64,000 bases of DNA from CAYUPI01 sp964446585. Its GTDB lineage: Bacteria; Verrucomicrobiota; Verrucomicrobiia; Limisphaerales; UBA8199. The notes under the pieces are model-generated. The model made no database searches and had not been told where the DNA came from. It saw only the letters and a program-made list of their open reading frames with translations. Of this stretch, positions 34,914 to 44,800 are shown piece after piece. How positions within the stretch are numbered: position 1 is the first letter of the stretch; each line of letters begins with the position of its first letter. A program made the position numbers and the translations under genes. The stretch covers positions 130,909 through 194,908 of the forward strand of contig CAYUPI010000004.1 in the NCBI GenBank assembly GCA_964446585.1. The letters run 5' to 3'.

Positions 34914-35738
34914 TCAAGTGAAGAACGGATTGTGGCCTTTTTCCTCGACGACTGTGGTCAGCGGGCCGTGCCCCGGACAAATCAGCGTTTCGGGTGGCAG
35001 CGACAGAATCTGGTCCCGCACTTTTTGTTTGGCCAGGTCCCACGACTGATTGCCGCGTCCAATCGAGCCGGCGAAAATCGCATCGCCAACGATCGCCACG
35101 TGCGGCGCGTCTTCCGGCCAGGTGCCAACGATGTACGTGACGCCATCCTCCGCATGGCCGGGCGTGTCGCGATGTGTGATCCGCAAACTCCCCAGGTGAA
35201 TGAAATCATTTGGCCGATTTCGCTGATCCACTGGAGCACTCTTCGAGCTGGAGTGCGCGCGCACTTTGGGAAATTTTTCGCGCACCGCGCCGACTCCGGC
35301 GATGTGGTCGGGGTGCGTGTGGGTGATGAAAAGATGCCGGAGCTGAAGTCCGTTTTCGGCGATCAACTTCAGGGCCGGCGTGGCGTCCCACCCTGTGTCG
35401 AACAGCGCTGCCTCACGCGAGACCTCGTCCCAGATCAGGTAACAATTGACAGTGATTCCATCTCCGGCGGTGGTCAGAACTCGCAATTCGCGCCAGGTAT
35501 TCAGTTCTTTCTCGGTGGGCAGCCAGCCTTGGGCAATGCCTTCCAACTTGCCCGGATGCAACCCAATCAACGCGCCTAATTGATTGAAGTCAGGCTTTTT
35601 GGCGTACTGGCCGGATTCCTCGAGCGCACTCAGCTCCGGCTCCGCGAGGCCCGCAGCTTTGGCCGCCGCCGCGGCCGGGACATTGGACATAGCGCGGGCC
35701 TTGCGGATGATATCTCCTAAATGATCTTCCAGGTTCAT
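34914..35738 (-). CDS. MBL-fold metallo-hydrolase with N-terminal HTH-like segment
   Basis: This 274-residue protein has an N-terminal ~75 residues that resemble a helix-turn-helix ('AAAAKAAGLAEPELSALEES'). A glyoxalase-II-like metallo-beta-lactamase domain follows: 'FITHTHPDHIAGVGAV' (~140), 'RDTPGHAEDGVTYIV' (~190), 'AIVGDAIFAGSIGRG' (~216) and 'LICPGHGPLTTV' (~255). The metal ligands are complete. It may hydrolyse a thioester or lactone. The DNA-binding role of the first part is a guess. Confidence 0.85.
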   Translation of the reverse strand: MNLEDHLGDIIRKARAMSNVPAAAAAKAAGLAEPELSALEESGQYAKKPDFNQLGALIGLHPGKLEGIAQGWLPTEKELNTWRELRVLTTAGDGITVNCYLIWDEVSREAALFDTGWDATPALKLIAENGLQLRHLFITHTHPDHIAGVGAVREKFPKVRAHSSSKSAPVDQRNRPNDFIHLGSLRITHRDTPGHAEDGVTYIVGTWPEDAPHVAIVGDAIFAGSIGRGNQSWDLAKQKVRDQILSLPPETLICPGHGPLTTVVEEKGHNPFFT

Positions 35739-35795
35739 GGTTCAAACGGTAGCCGCGCGTGCGGGGAGTTCAAGATTTAGGTGACGTCATCTGGC

Positions 35796-36917
35796 TCACA
35801 TTCGGTCAGGAATCGCTCGCGCCACTTGCTCGCTCAACCGCTCCAGCCAGTAGGCCCCTCTGGCCTTGGCCTCCTCCTCGTCGGCTACTTCCGTCAAAGC
35901 GCGAACATATCTGAAAGCGTGCCTTACTCGAGCGCTGCGAGTGACCGCGCCTGCGAGGCCAATGCAGGGAATCCCCAAGTCCTGACAACGCACGGCTATT
36001 TGACCAACGCCTTTGCCCATGAGCGTGGATTGATCGATCGCCCCCTCACCGGTGACCACCAGATCGGCCGAGCGCAACCGCAGCTCGAGCGCCGCTGAGC
36101 GAGCGAACAGATCAAAGCCCGGCACCAATCGCGCGTCAGCAAACGCCATCAGACCAAAGCCCAATCCGCCGGCTGCTCCTGCGCCCGGCACACGGCTGAA
36201 ATCACGGCCGAATCTCATTTTAACGATTCTCCTTAGCCGGTTCAGGCAGCACTCCGCTAGCGGAAAGTCTTCCGGCCGCAGGCCCTTTTGTGGGCCGTAG
36301 ATCCTGGTGGCACCGCGACTGCCGAGTAGAGGATTTTGCACATCCACGGCTACTACAACTTCATGGAACCAGCGCCGGTGATTCGGCGGCCGAAGTCGAG
36401 CCAGTCTCACCAAGTCAGGCCAATGTTCGATCCCGCGCTCAGTTCCATCCAGAAACTTCCAACCGAGAGCTCGGGCCAGGCCAAAACCGGCATCATTGGT
36501 CGCGCTGCCGCCGATGCCGACGAGACATCGCCTTGCTCCTTTGCGTTTCGCTGCTCGGAACACGGCGCCCAATCCAAATGTATCCAGTTCGAACGGGTGA
36601 AATTTCTTCGCCGGCAGCATCGACAGGCCGATCACGCGCGCCGATTCGATGATGGCGGTCCGGCTCTTCGGCTCCCACCACCACGGAGCCGGGCAAGGAC
36701 GATGCGCCGCGTCCACCGTTCGAACCTGTTGACGTCTGGCGCCGAGCAAGCCGCTCATGACCTCGCCAAATCCTTCTCCACCGTCGCTCATCGGCAGCAG
36801 AGTCAATTGGTCTTGCGGCCGGGCCCTGATCCAGCCGTGGCGAATCGCTTCGGCCGCCGCGCGCGCGGTCAAAGTTCCTTTGAACTTGTCGGGGATTATT
36901 AGGACTTTCAGCCGCAT
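35796..36917 (-). CDS. Glycerate kinase
   Basis: This 373-residue protein is of the GarK/GlxK family: 'IIPDKFKGTLTARAAAEAI' at the N-terminus, 'PMSDGGEGFGEVM' (~42), 'ALVVTGEGAIDQST'-like text near residue 287 ('DLVVTGEGAIDQSTLMGKG') and 'GIGGSATNDAGFGLARALG' (~125). It phosphorylates glycerate to 2-phosphoglycerate. This could return glyoxylate carbon from the ureide pathway upstream to central metabolism, though the reductase and carboligase steps are not here. Confidence 0.93.
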   Translation of the reverse strand: MRLKVLIIPDKFKGTLTARAAAEAIRHGWIRARPQDQLTLLPMSDGGEGFGEVMSGLLGARRQQVRTVDAAHRPCPAPWWWEPKSRTAIIESARVIGLSMLPAKKFHPFELDTFGLGAVFRAAKRKGARRCLVGIGGSATNDAGFGLARALGWKFLDGTERGIEHWPDLVRLARLRPPNHRRWFHEVVVAVDVQNPLLGSRGATRIYGPQKGLRPEDFPLAECCLNRLRRIVKMRFGRDFSRVPGAGAAGGLGFGLMAFADARLVPGFDLFARSAALELRLRSADLVVTGEGAIDQSTLMGKGVGQIAVRCQDLGIPCIGLAGAVTRSARVRHAFRYVRALTEVADEEEAKARGAYWLERLSEQVARAIPDRM

Positions 36918-36982
36918 GATTCTGAAAATTTGGCGTTGAACTTGAACGCCGCTATGGCAAATTGAATAACGATCTCTAAACT

Positions 36983-37321
36983 ATGAACAAACCAAAGATT
37001 ATTGCCTACCTAAAACCGAGTTGCGGCTGGAGTCAGGGTGTGCGCGCGGTGCTGCGTCAGTACGACTTACCGTTCGAGGACCGTGACATCATCAACGACC
37101 CGGCCCAACGCCAGGAAATGATCGAGAAGAGCGGGCAGATGCTCAGTCCGTGTGTGGAGATCAACGGCCGCATGCTTGCAGACATCAGCGGTGAGGAAGT
37201 CGAAGCCTATCTTCTCGCAAACAGTTTGGTGGCGCGCACTGATCGGCAGCCGGATGCTCCGACCAATCAGCCCTGCGCGCACGAGCTGCCCGAGGCAGCC
37301 CCGCTGCATTTCCGACGGTAG
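36983..37321 (+). CDS. Glutaredoxin-like protein with CGWS motif
   Basis: This 112-residue protein has a glutaredoxin/NrdH-like thioredoxin fold ('KIIAYLKPSCGWSQGVRAVL', 'PFEDRDIINDPAQRQEM', 'SPCVEINGRML'). The active site is CGWS, i.e. monothiol, in place of CPYC or CGFS. A ~30-residue C-terminal tail with one Cys ('NQPCAHELPEA') is extra. It may act in redox or Fe-S handling. It is 63 bp ahead of panC on the same strand. Confidence 0.82.
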   Translation: MNKPKIIAYLKPSCGWSQGVRAVLRQYDLPFEDRDIINDPAQRQEMIEKSGQMLSPCVEINGRMLADISGEEVEAYLLANSLVARTDRQPDAPTNQPCAHELPEAAPLHFRR

Positions 37322-37384
37322 ATTCTGGTCCTCTCGCCCCTCAATTAGATTGATCCTTGACTGGGGCTTCGCCACGCTCCGGCC

Positions 37385-38251
37385 ATGGAAGTGGTGAGGT
37401 CGATTGCGACCATGCAGCGCCTGGCCAGCAATTGGCGGCGGCGGGGCGTGCGGGTGGGTCTCGTCCCGACAATGGGATTTCTTCACCCGGGTCACTTAAG
37501 CCTGGTCAAACGCGCCCGCAAATTGGCAGGACCCCGTGGCCAGGTCGTTGTCAGTATTTATGTCAATCCCACGCAGTTTGGGCCGCGCGAGGATTTCTCA
37601 AGGTATCCGCGCGATCTGAGCCGGGACCTGCGACTTTGTCGCGCGGAAAAAGTTGATGTGGTCTTTGCGCCGAAGGATCGGGACATGTATCCGTCGAATG
37701 GAGCCGGACCGTTCACCTCCTACGTGGTGGAAGAAAGCCTTTCGGCCGCGATGGAAGGAGCGTCACGGCCCACGCATTTTCGAGGCGTCACCACCGTGGT
37801 CGCCAAACTGTTCAATATCGTGCATCCGACTTTCGCCGTGTTCGGCGCCAAAGATTACCAACAGGCGGCGATTGTGAAACGTATGGTGCGCGATCTGAAT
37901 TTTCCTTTGGGAATTGCGGTAGCGCCGATTTGCCGCGAGCCGGATGGCTTGGCGATGAGTTCCCGCAACCGCTTCCTCAAGGGAGACTTACGGATGCAAG
38001 CCACGGTGCTGCGGCGCTCGATAGAAAAGGTTCATGCTGCCTTGAGAAGGGCATCCCGGCCGCTTCCGGCAGCAAAGCTGAAGCGGGAAGTCAAAGACAT
38101 GGTTAAGAAAGCATCGGGCGCGCGCCTGGATTACGTCGAGTTCTTCGAGTCGAACACGCTGGAACCGGTGCGCAACGTCGTTCGTGGCACGCACATGGCG
38201 CTGGCCGTTTTCTTTGGCAAAACACGGCTGATTGATAACTCGCGCCTCTGA
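37385..38251 (+). CDS. panC: Pantothenate synthetase
   Basis: This 288-residue protein matches the family throughout: 'LVPTMGFLHPGHLSLVKRA' (HIGH-like), 'VSIYVNPTQFGPREDFSRYPR', 'FRGVTTVVAKLFNIV', 'FGAKDYQQAAIVKRMVRDL' and 'MSSRNRFL'. It joins pantoate and beta-alanine using ATP. Beta-alanine is also the product of the uracil pathway encoded at 1-7 kb. nadB follows at once. Confidence 0.97.
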   Translation: MEVVRSIATMQRLASNWRRRGVRVGLVPTMGFLHPGHLSLVKRARKLAGPRGQVVVSIYVNPTQFGPREDFSRYPRDLSRDLRLCRAEKVDVVFAPKDRDMYPSNGAGPFTSYVVEESLSAAMEGASRPTHFRGVTTVVAKLFNIVHPTFAVFGAKDYQQAAIVKRMVRDLNFPLGIAVAPICREPDGLAMSSRNRFLKGDLRMQATVLRRSIEKVHAALRRASRPLPAAKLKREVKDMVKKASGARLDYVEFFESNTLEPVRNVVRGTHMALAVFFGKTRLIDNSRL

Positions 38252-38266
38252 GTGACGTGGGCTTCC

Positions 38267-39868
38267 ATGAAGAATTTTGACTTTCTGGTTTTGGGCAGCG
38301 GTATAGCCGGTCTCACGTTTGCATTGAAAGTCGCGTCGCGCGGGCGCGTCGCGATCATCACCAAGAAGGATCGGGCCGAGTCGAACACGAACTATGCGCA
38401 GGGGGGCATCGCCGCAGTCACGAGCCAGGAGGATTCTTTCGAGCTCCACGTCCGCGACACGCTCCAGGCCGGGGCCGGATTGTGCCAGGAATCCGTCGTT
38501 CGGACTATCGTCCAGGAGGGACCGGCCCGGATCGCCGAGTTGATCGAGCTGGGCATGCACTTTTCAGAGCGGGAAGTTCCGCGCTCACACGGTGCGCGCG
38601 AGCTGGATTTGGGAAAAGAGGGTGGTCATTCGAAGCGCAGGATTCTGCATGCGCAGGATGTGACCGGACGCGAAGTGGAGCGGGCGTTGCTGGCGGCAGT
38701 GGCCGAGCGGCCGAACATTCACACCTTCGAGAACCATTTCGCGATTGATCTGGTGACGAGTCAGAAACTCGGCGCGGGCGGCGACAACCGCTGCCTGGGC
38801 GTCTATGTGTTGGATAAGGCCCCAGGCCAGGTCGAAACGTTCGCGGCTCCGGTGACGCTGCTGGCCACGGGCGGCTGCGGCAAAGTGTACCTCTACACAA
38901 CTAATCCGGACATTGCCACGGGCGATGGCGTGGCGATGGCCTATCGCGCCGGGGCGACGGTGTCCAACATGGAGTTCATCCAGTTCCATCCCACGTGCCT
39001 CTATCACCCGAAAGCGAAATCGTTCCTGATCAGCGAAGCAGTGCGCGGGGAAGGCGGCGTGCTCAAGACCATCAATGGCGTCGAATTCATGGACCAGTAC
39101 CACCCGCTCAAATCACTCGCGCCACGCGACGTTGTCGCTCGCGCCATCGACAGCGAGATGAAACAGAGCGGCGCCGACTACGTCCTGCTCGACATCACCC
39201 ACAAGCCCGCCCAATTTATCATCGAGCGCTTCCCGAACATCTATCAGACCTGCCTCCGGTACGGAATCGACATCACGAAAGAACCGATTCCCGTCGTGCC
39301 TGCGGCGCACTATCAGTGCGGCGGCGTGCGCACCAACATCGATGGCGAGACGGACATTAGCGGGCTCTACGCGGTAGGCGAAGTGGCCTGTACTGGACTG
39401 CACGGGGCCAATCGTTTGGCCAGCAACTCGCTGCTGGAAGCGCTCGTCTGCGCTCACCGGGCGGCCCAACGAGTCGTCTCCGGCACACTGCGGAGCTATG
39501 AATTATCAATTCCCCTTTGGCACTCCGGCCGGGCGGACAACCCGGATGAAATGGTGGTTGTGTCCCACAACTGGGAAGAAATTCGTCGCGCGATGTGGGA
39601 CTATGTCGGAATTGTTCGCACCGATAAGCGCCTGCAGCGGGCACACAAACGGATCGCGAACCTGCAAGAAGAGATCCAGCAGTATTACTGGGATTTCATC
39701 GTGACGACCGACCTGCTCGAACTGCGCAACATTGCGACCGTGGCGGAGTTGATCGTGACCAGTGCTTTGTTGCGGCCGGAGAGTCGTGGATTGAATTACA
39801 ATCTGGATTATCCCGAGCCGAATCCTGTGTGGGCACAGAAGGACACGATGCTTCGGAAAGAGACATAG
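38267..39868 (+). CDS. nadB: L-aspartate oxidase
   Basis: The protein has 533 residues from the ATG at 38267; a GTG at 38252, directly after the panC stop, is the alternative. The FAD site is 'FLVLGSGIAGLTFALKVAS', followed by 'NTNYAQGGIAAV', 'ARELDLGKEGGHSKRRILHA', 'HPTCLYHP', 'HYQCGGVRTNIDGETDI' and 'GLHGANRLASNSLLEALV'. It makes iminoaspartate for NAD synthesis. Co-location with panC gives a small cofactor operon. Confidence 0.96.
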   Translation: MKNFDFLVLGSGIAGLTFALKVASRGRVAIITKKDRAESNTNYAQGGIAAVTSQEDSFELHVRDTLQAGAGLCQESVVRTIVQEGPARIAELIELGMHFSEREVPRSHGARELDLGKEGGHSKRRILHAQDVTGREVERALLAAVAERPNIHTFENHFAIDLVTSQKLGAGGDNRCLGVYVLDKAPGQVETFAAPVTLLATGGCGKVYLYTTNPDIATGDGVAMAYRAGATVSNMEFIQFHPTCLYHPKAKSFLISEAVRGEGGVLKTINGVEFMDQYHPLKSLAPRDVVARAIDSEMKQSGADYVLLDITHKPAQFIIERFPNIYQTCLRYGIDITKEPIPVVPAAHYQCGGVRTNIDGETDISGLYAVGEVACTGLHGANRLASNSLLEALVCAHRAAQRVVSGTLRSYELSIPLWHSGRADNPDEMVVVSHNWEEIRRAMWDYVGIVRTDKRLQRAHKRIANLQEEIQQYYWDFIVTTDLLELRNIATVAELIVTSALLRPESRGLNYNLDYPEPNPVWAQKDTMLRKET

Positions 39869-39880
39869 AGCGCGCACTAA

Positions 39881-39909
39881 AAGCCGGAGGAACGCCGGAG
39901 TCCCGGCTT
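39881..39909. terminator. Hairpin between convergent genes
   Basis: AAGCCGG (39881-39887) pairs perfectly with CCGGCTT (39903-39909) across a 15-nt loop between the nadB stop and the stop of the convergent gene. There is no T-tract, so terminator function is only suggested by position. Confidence 0.3.
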
Positions 39910-40451
39910 CAGAAACGGAAGCTCATCTTCAGATAAAGCCATTCTGATTCCAGGACGCCCGCGCCGTTGGTTCGCGAACGTCCGAAGATGTCGTCCGGGA
40001 AGATTCGGCCGAAGCCCGTTCCCAAAGCGGCCCAGACCTGGTAAGAATTTCGGGAAGGCATTCTCTTAAAGAGTAGCATGACTGTGCTGTCGCGCTTCAA
40101 TTCCATCTGCGCCGCATCTCTCCGCGAAAACCTGTCGGGCCGGAACTCGTCCGTGTAACCGAAGAGCTGCGGAACCTGGGAATCGGCGCTTTCAGGCGCG
40201 ACGTTATGCAAGGCTTCGGCAGGTCGGGCGTAGTAGGTGAATCGACTCGACGAGAGGAGCTGGCCAGCATCCAACTCATTCGGAATCTGTTCTTCGGCTG
40301 GAATACTCGAGCAACAGAGGCAGACCACAACACCGATAACAGTTAGAGGAAAGAAGCGTCGTCGAATTTGGTCCTGACGCCCCGCGCCCGCGGCTGCCGG
40401 ACTTGGCAATGCCGCACGGTGCTTAGTCTTGCACTCGAACTGGAAACTCAT
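39909..40451 (-). CDS. Hypothetical exported protein
   Basis: The protein has 180 residues if started at the ATG at 40451, the start nearest a plausible signal region ('FFPLTVIGVVVCLCCSSIPAEE'). The frame is open to 40592, but the extra part is coded by repeat-like sequence. I recognise no family. The C-terminal half ('DSTVMLLFKRM', 'SYQVWAALGTGFGRIF') ends 'EWLYLKMSFRF', an aromatic C-terminus like that of outer-membrane beta-barrels. It could be an outer-membrane protein fragment or a small barrel. The start is uncertain. Confidence 0.5.
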   Translation of the reverse strand: MSFQFECKTKHRAALPSPAAAGAGRQDQIRRRFFPLTVIGVVVCLCCSSIPAEEQIPNELDAGQLLSSSRFTYYARPAEALHNVAPESADSQVPQLFGYTDEFRPDRFSRRDAAQMELKRDSTVMLLFKRMPSRNSYQVWAALGTGFGRIFPDDIFGRSRTNGAGVLESEWLYLKMSFRF

Positions 40452-40687
40452 GCTCCACTGGCAGCACCTCGGATGCCAAGGCCTCCTGTCGTCTGGAGCT
40501 CCCAAGGGATTGTGGCAGGCGACGTAAAGCACGCTTCGACCGATTTTGGATTCTGGATTTGTAGAACTGAGCCGTCCGGCAGCGTCTGGCACGAATACTC
40601 GGGAAATTGAAATCTTGTACGCATTTGGGACAGTATTTCGGCGGCGCTTGACATCCTGCCGTTTCCCTACACAGTGCAGCCATTGCC

Positions 40688-41314
40688 ATGAAAAAATATA
40701 TCACGGAGTTCATTGGTACCTTTTTTCTCGTGCTCACCATCGGTTGTTCGGTGCTGCTAGGTGGACCACACGTCGTGCCGCCTTTGGCTATCGGCTCCGT
40801 CCTGATGGTAATGGTTTACGCGGGTGGCCACATTTCCGGCGCTCACTACAATCCCGCTGTTACGCTCGGCGTGTTTCTGCGCGGCCGATGCCCCGTCAAG
40901 GATGTTGTTCCCTATTGGCTGGCGCAGTTGCTCGCGGCATTGCTGGCTGCCGTTGCCTTGAGTTACCTGAAGGGCGAGGCGCAGGCGAACCCGATAGCAC
41001 TGAAAGTAGGTCCGGCGCTGCTCGCCGAATTTCTGTTCACCTTCGCGCTGGTTTACGTCGTGCTCAACTGTGCCACCGCCAAGGCCAACGCGGGCAACTC
41101 CTTTTATGGGCTGGCGATCGGTTTTACCGTAATGACAGGGGCGTTCACCGTCGGCACCGTATCCGGCGCGGCCTTCAACCCGGCAGTGGCCGTGGGCATT
41201 ACCCTTATGGGGTTTTCCGCCTGGTCAAACATTTGGGTGTATTTCCTGGCTAACTTAAGCGCCGGGGTCGCTGGCGCCGCGATGTTTAATCTCCTTAACC
41301 CGGAAGATGCGTAG
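40688..41314 (+). CDS. Aquaporin/MIP-family channel
   Basis: This 208-residue protein has six hydrophobic helices and two half-helix NPA motifs, 'SGAHYNPAVTLGVFL' (~58) and 'SGAAFNPAVAVGITL' (~165). The N-terminus is 'MKKYITEFIGTFFLVLTIGC'. It would pass water or small neutral solutes (glycerol, urea, ammonia). The selectivity-filter residues cannot be assigned reliably by eye. Urea or ammonia export would suit a purine-degrading cell, but that is speculation. Confidence 0.92.
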   Translation: MKKYITEFIGTFFLVLTIGCSVLLGGPHVVPPLAIGSVLMVMVYAGGHISGAHYNPAVTLGVFLRGRCPVKDVVPYWLAQLLAALLAAVALSYLKGEAQANPIALKVGPALLAEFLFTFALVYVVLNCATAKANAGNSFYGLAIGFTVMTGAFTVGTVSGAAFNPAVAVGITLMGFSAWSNIWVYFLANLSAGVAGAAMFNLLNPEDA

Positions 41315-41398
41315 CGTGCCTGAAGGGATTGAGGCGAGAAGACGCCGCAATGCTCGGACGAAGGCCGCTCGTTTCACGGTTGAAACGCGCGCGCCAGT

Positions 41399-41713
41399 TT
41401 AATGTGCGTCGGCCTTGCGGGGGCTGCGGAAGGTATCTTCAATATAACGAGAGAGCATCTCCTCTTGCTCAGGCGTGAGCTTGGATTTCCGGCTCATTTT
41501 GAGCATCCATTTGTGCCATTCCGCATCAGAATATTTTGCGGGGTCGTAGAACTTGTGGCACTTGGCGCACTTGGCGATGTAAAGCCGGCGCGCGACGCTT
41601 GCTTCGTCGGTAGGAGAATCAACCGCGACTGCCGGCCCCGCGCAGCCCGCCAGGGCCATGCCGCCTAGATTCAGGCACACGAGCAAAAGGTACGCCCAGG
41701 TGGTCGGTTTCAT
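41399..41713 (-). CDS. Small c-type haem lipoprotein
   Basis: This 104-residue protein from the ATG at 41713 has a lipoprotein signal ('LLVCLNLGGMALAGC') and one haem-binding site 'CAKCH' with a possible distal ligand Met in the following helix ('WHKWMLKMSRKSKL'). It would sit in the periplasm as an electron carrier or haem sensor. It lies 88 bp downstream of the metal efflux pump gene on the same strand, so it may be read through from that operon. Confidence 0.8.
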   Translation of the reverse strand: MKPTTWAYLLLVCLNLGGMALAGCAGPAVAVDSPTDEASVARRLYIAKCAKCHKFYDPAKYSDAEWHKWMLKMSRKSKLTPEQEEMLSRYIEDTFRSPRKADAH

Positions 41714-41801
41714 CTTAAGAACTTCGCGCCAATCTTTATTGAGAATCAGTCTCAGTGTCAACTCTGAACCGCGCCCTGGCTTTGGCGCGAGCGCGAGGTT
41801 C

Positions 41802-44800
41802 TCACGCTGCCTGCATTGCTTTGAGCGATCGGGAGCGCCACAGATAGTAGATGGCCGGATAGACCAGCAGTTCCATGGTGGTCGAAGTGACGACGCCGCC
41901 GATCATGGGTGTGGCGATGCGTTTCATCACGTCCGCGCCAGTGCCGTGACTCCAGAGGATCGGCATCAGTCCGGCGATGATGACTGAGGCGGTCATGGCT
42001 TTGGGGCGGACGCGCTTGACCGCGCCGTGATAGATGGCGTCGCGCAAGTCGGTCGCATGGCGCATGAGACCCTTCTTCTGCCAGTCGGCGTATGCGAGGT
42101 CCAGGTAGAGGAGCATGACGACGCCGGTTTCGGCATCGAGCCCGGCGAGGGCAATGATGCCAACCCAGACCGCCACGCTCAAATTGTAGTGGAGCAGGGC
42201 GAGCACGCCGAAAGCGCCCACGAGTGAAAATGGCACGGCCAGCATCACGATGGCAGTCTTGATGGCCGAGCGCGTGTTGAGGTAAATGATTAAGATAATG
42301 ATGAGCAGCGTGAGCGGAATGACGATCATGAATCGTGCCTTGGCGCGGAGCATGTATTCATATTGGCCGCTCCAGAAGATGTTATAGCCGCCGGGTAGGT
42401 GGATGCGGCCGTTCGCGACGGCTTCGTCGACGGCGCGTATGGCCATCTGGACGTAGGTGCCGATATCGATGCCTTTGACGTCCACATAAATCCAGGCATT
42501 AGGCACCGCGGCCTCGCTCTTGATTCCCATCGGAGCATGGACGATTTCGATGCGGGCTAACTGGCCCAGCGGGACCTGAGGACCCGAGGGCGTTGGCACA
42601 ATGATTTCGCGCAACGCCTCCGGACTTTCGCGAAAATCGCGGCTGTAGCGAAGGTTTACGGCATATCGTTCGAGTCCTTCGACGGTCGTTGTGAGCGCCA
42701 TGCCGCCCAGCGCCACCTCGAGTACGTCCTGGACCGCTCCGATCGTTAAGCCGTATCTGGCAATGGCATCACGGTCGATTTGGAACTCGATGTAATTGCC
42801 GCCCATTGTGCGCTCAGCAAACGCGCTCAAAGTGCCCGGCACGGTCTTAACCACAGCTTCAATCTCGGATGCCACCCGCTCCAACTCGGCGAGGTCGGGG
42901 CCGGCGACCTTGATGCCGACTGGAGTCTTGATGCCCGTCGCCAGCATGTCGATGCGCGTCTTAATCGGCATCGTCCAGGCATTGTTCAAACCCGGAATCT
43001 GAACAGCGCGATTCATCGCTTCCGTCAACTCATCGGGCGTGCGGCGGCGATGAGCGATGATGTTCCCAGAGTCATCGAGGATTTCCACTTTCGGCCATTC
43101 CTCTTCGGGCTTGAGCATGATGGTGGTTTCAATCATGTCGAAGGGCGCGGGGTCGGTTGCCGTTTCAGCGCGGCCGATCTTGCCGAAGACTTGATGGACT
43201 TCGGGGAAGCGGCGTAAGATTTTGTCGGTGGTCTGGAGGACCTCGCGTGCTTTGGTGGGTGAGATCCCCGGAAAAGTCGTGGGCATGTAGAGCAGGTCGC
43301 CTTCATAAAGAGGCGGCATGTATTCGGAGCCGATGTTTTGGTATGGGAAATATTTCCCAATCTTGAAGGCCAATTCCTTGGTTCTGCCATCGGGCAACAG
43401 TTTGGCGGCGAGCGCATTCCAGGGCAGGAAGGTCCAGATAATGAGGGCAGCAGCGGTGGCGATGACAGGCCAGCGCCACTTGATTACAAAATCGATTGCC
43501 GGATGGTAGAGCCAAATGAGGAAACGGTTGATCGGATTTTTCTCCTCGGCGGGAATCTTCCCGCGAATGAAAAAGCCCATGAGCACGGGTGCGAGCGTGA
43601 TCGATAGCAGCGCCGCCGCAGCCATGGAATAAGTTTTGGTGAAGGCCAGAGGCTTGAAGAGGCGGCCTTCCTGCGCCTGGAGTGCAAACACGGGAATGAA
43701 GGAAACGGTGATTACCAGCAGAGAGTAAAAGAGCGTGGGCCCGACCTCGATGGAGGCATCACGGATTATATCCCAATGGGGCTTTTTGCCCTGGTCACGC
43801 TCCATGTGCTTATGAGCGTTTTCGATCATGATGATGACCGCGTCCACCATGGCGCCGATGGCGATCGCGATGCCGCCGAGCGACATGATGTTCGAGCTGA
43901 TGCCCTGCTCGAACATGACGAGAAAAGACATGAGGACGGCGACGGGCAGGATGATGATGGCGACCAACGCGCTGCGCAGATGCAGGAGGAAAGCGATGCA
44001 AACCAGCGCCACAACAAGGCTTTCCTCGATGAGTTTCTCTTCAAGAGTCCTGACTGCGCGTTGAATGAGCGCGCTGCGGTCGTAGGCAATCGTGTATTTC
44101 ACATTCGCGGGGAGGCCCTTCATAGCGGTGTCGAGCTTTCGTTTGACGTCGAGGATAACCTGCCGGGCGTTTGCGCCGTAGCGAACGACGACAATGCCGC
44201 CGACGGTTTCACCCTCGCCGTTCAGTTCGGCGATCCCGCGCCGCATATCGGGACCGAGCTCGACATTGGCGATCTGGCCGAGGAGAATCGGAACTCCCTT
44301 GTCGCCGACGCCTACGGCGATCTTGCGGAGATCGTCAAGTTTTTGAACGTAGCCACGCACGCGGAGGATGAATTCCTTTTCGGCCAGCTCGATCGAGCGC
44401 CCGCCGACTTCGCCATTGCTGCGTTTGACGGCCATAGCGACCTCGGAAACAGAAAGGTTGTAGGCGCGGAGCCGGGCGGGATCTACGGTGACCTGATACT
44501 GTTTCACGAAGCCGCCAATGGAAGCGACTTCGGAAACGCCTTCCACAGAAGCCAACTGGTAGCGGAGATACCAATCCTGCATGGAACGGAGTTCCGCGAG
44601 GTCGCGGTTGGTGGAGTTGATGGAATACATGAAAGCCCAGCCGACGCCAGTGGCATCCGGGCCGAGGCTGGGGGAGACGCCCGAGGGCAGGCGACCGCTC
44701 AAGCCGCTGAGATATTCGAGCACGCGGCTGCGCGCCCAGTAGGGATCGGTGCCGTCGGCGAAGATGACATAGACGAACGAAAAGCCGTAGAAAGAGTAGC

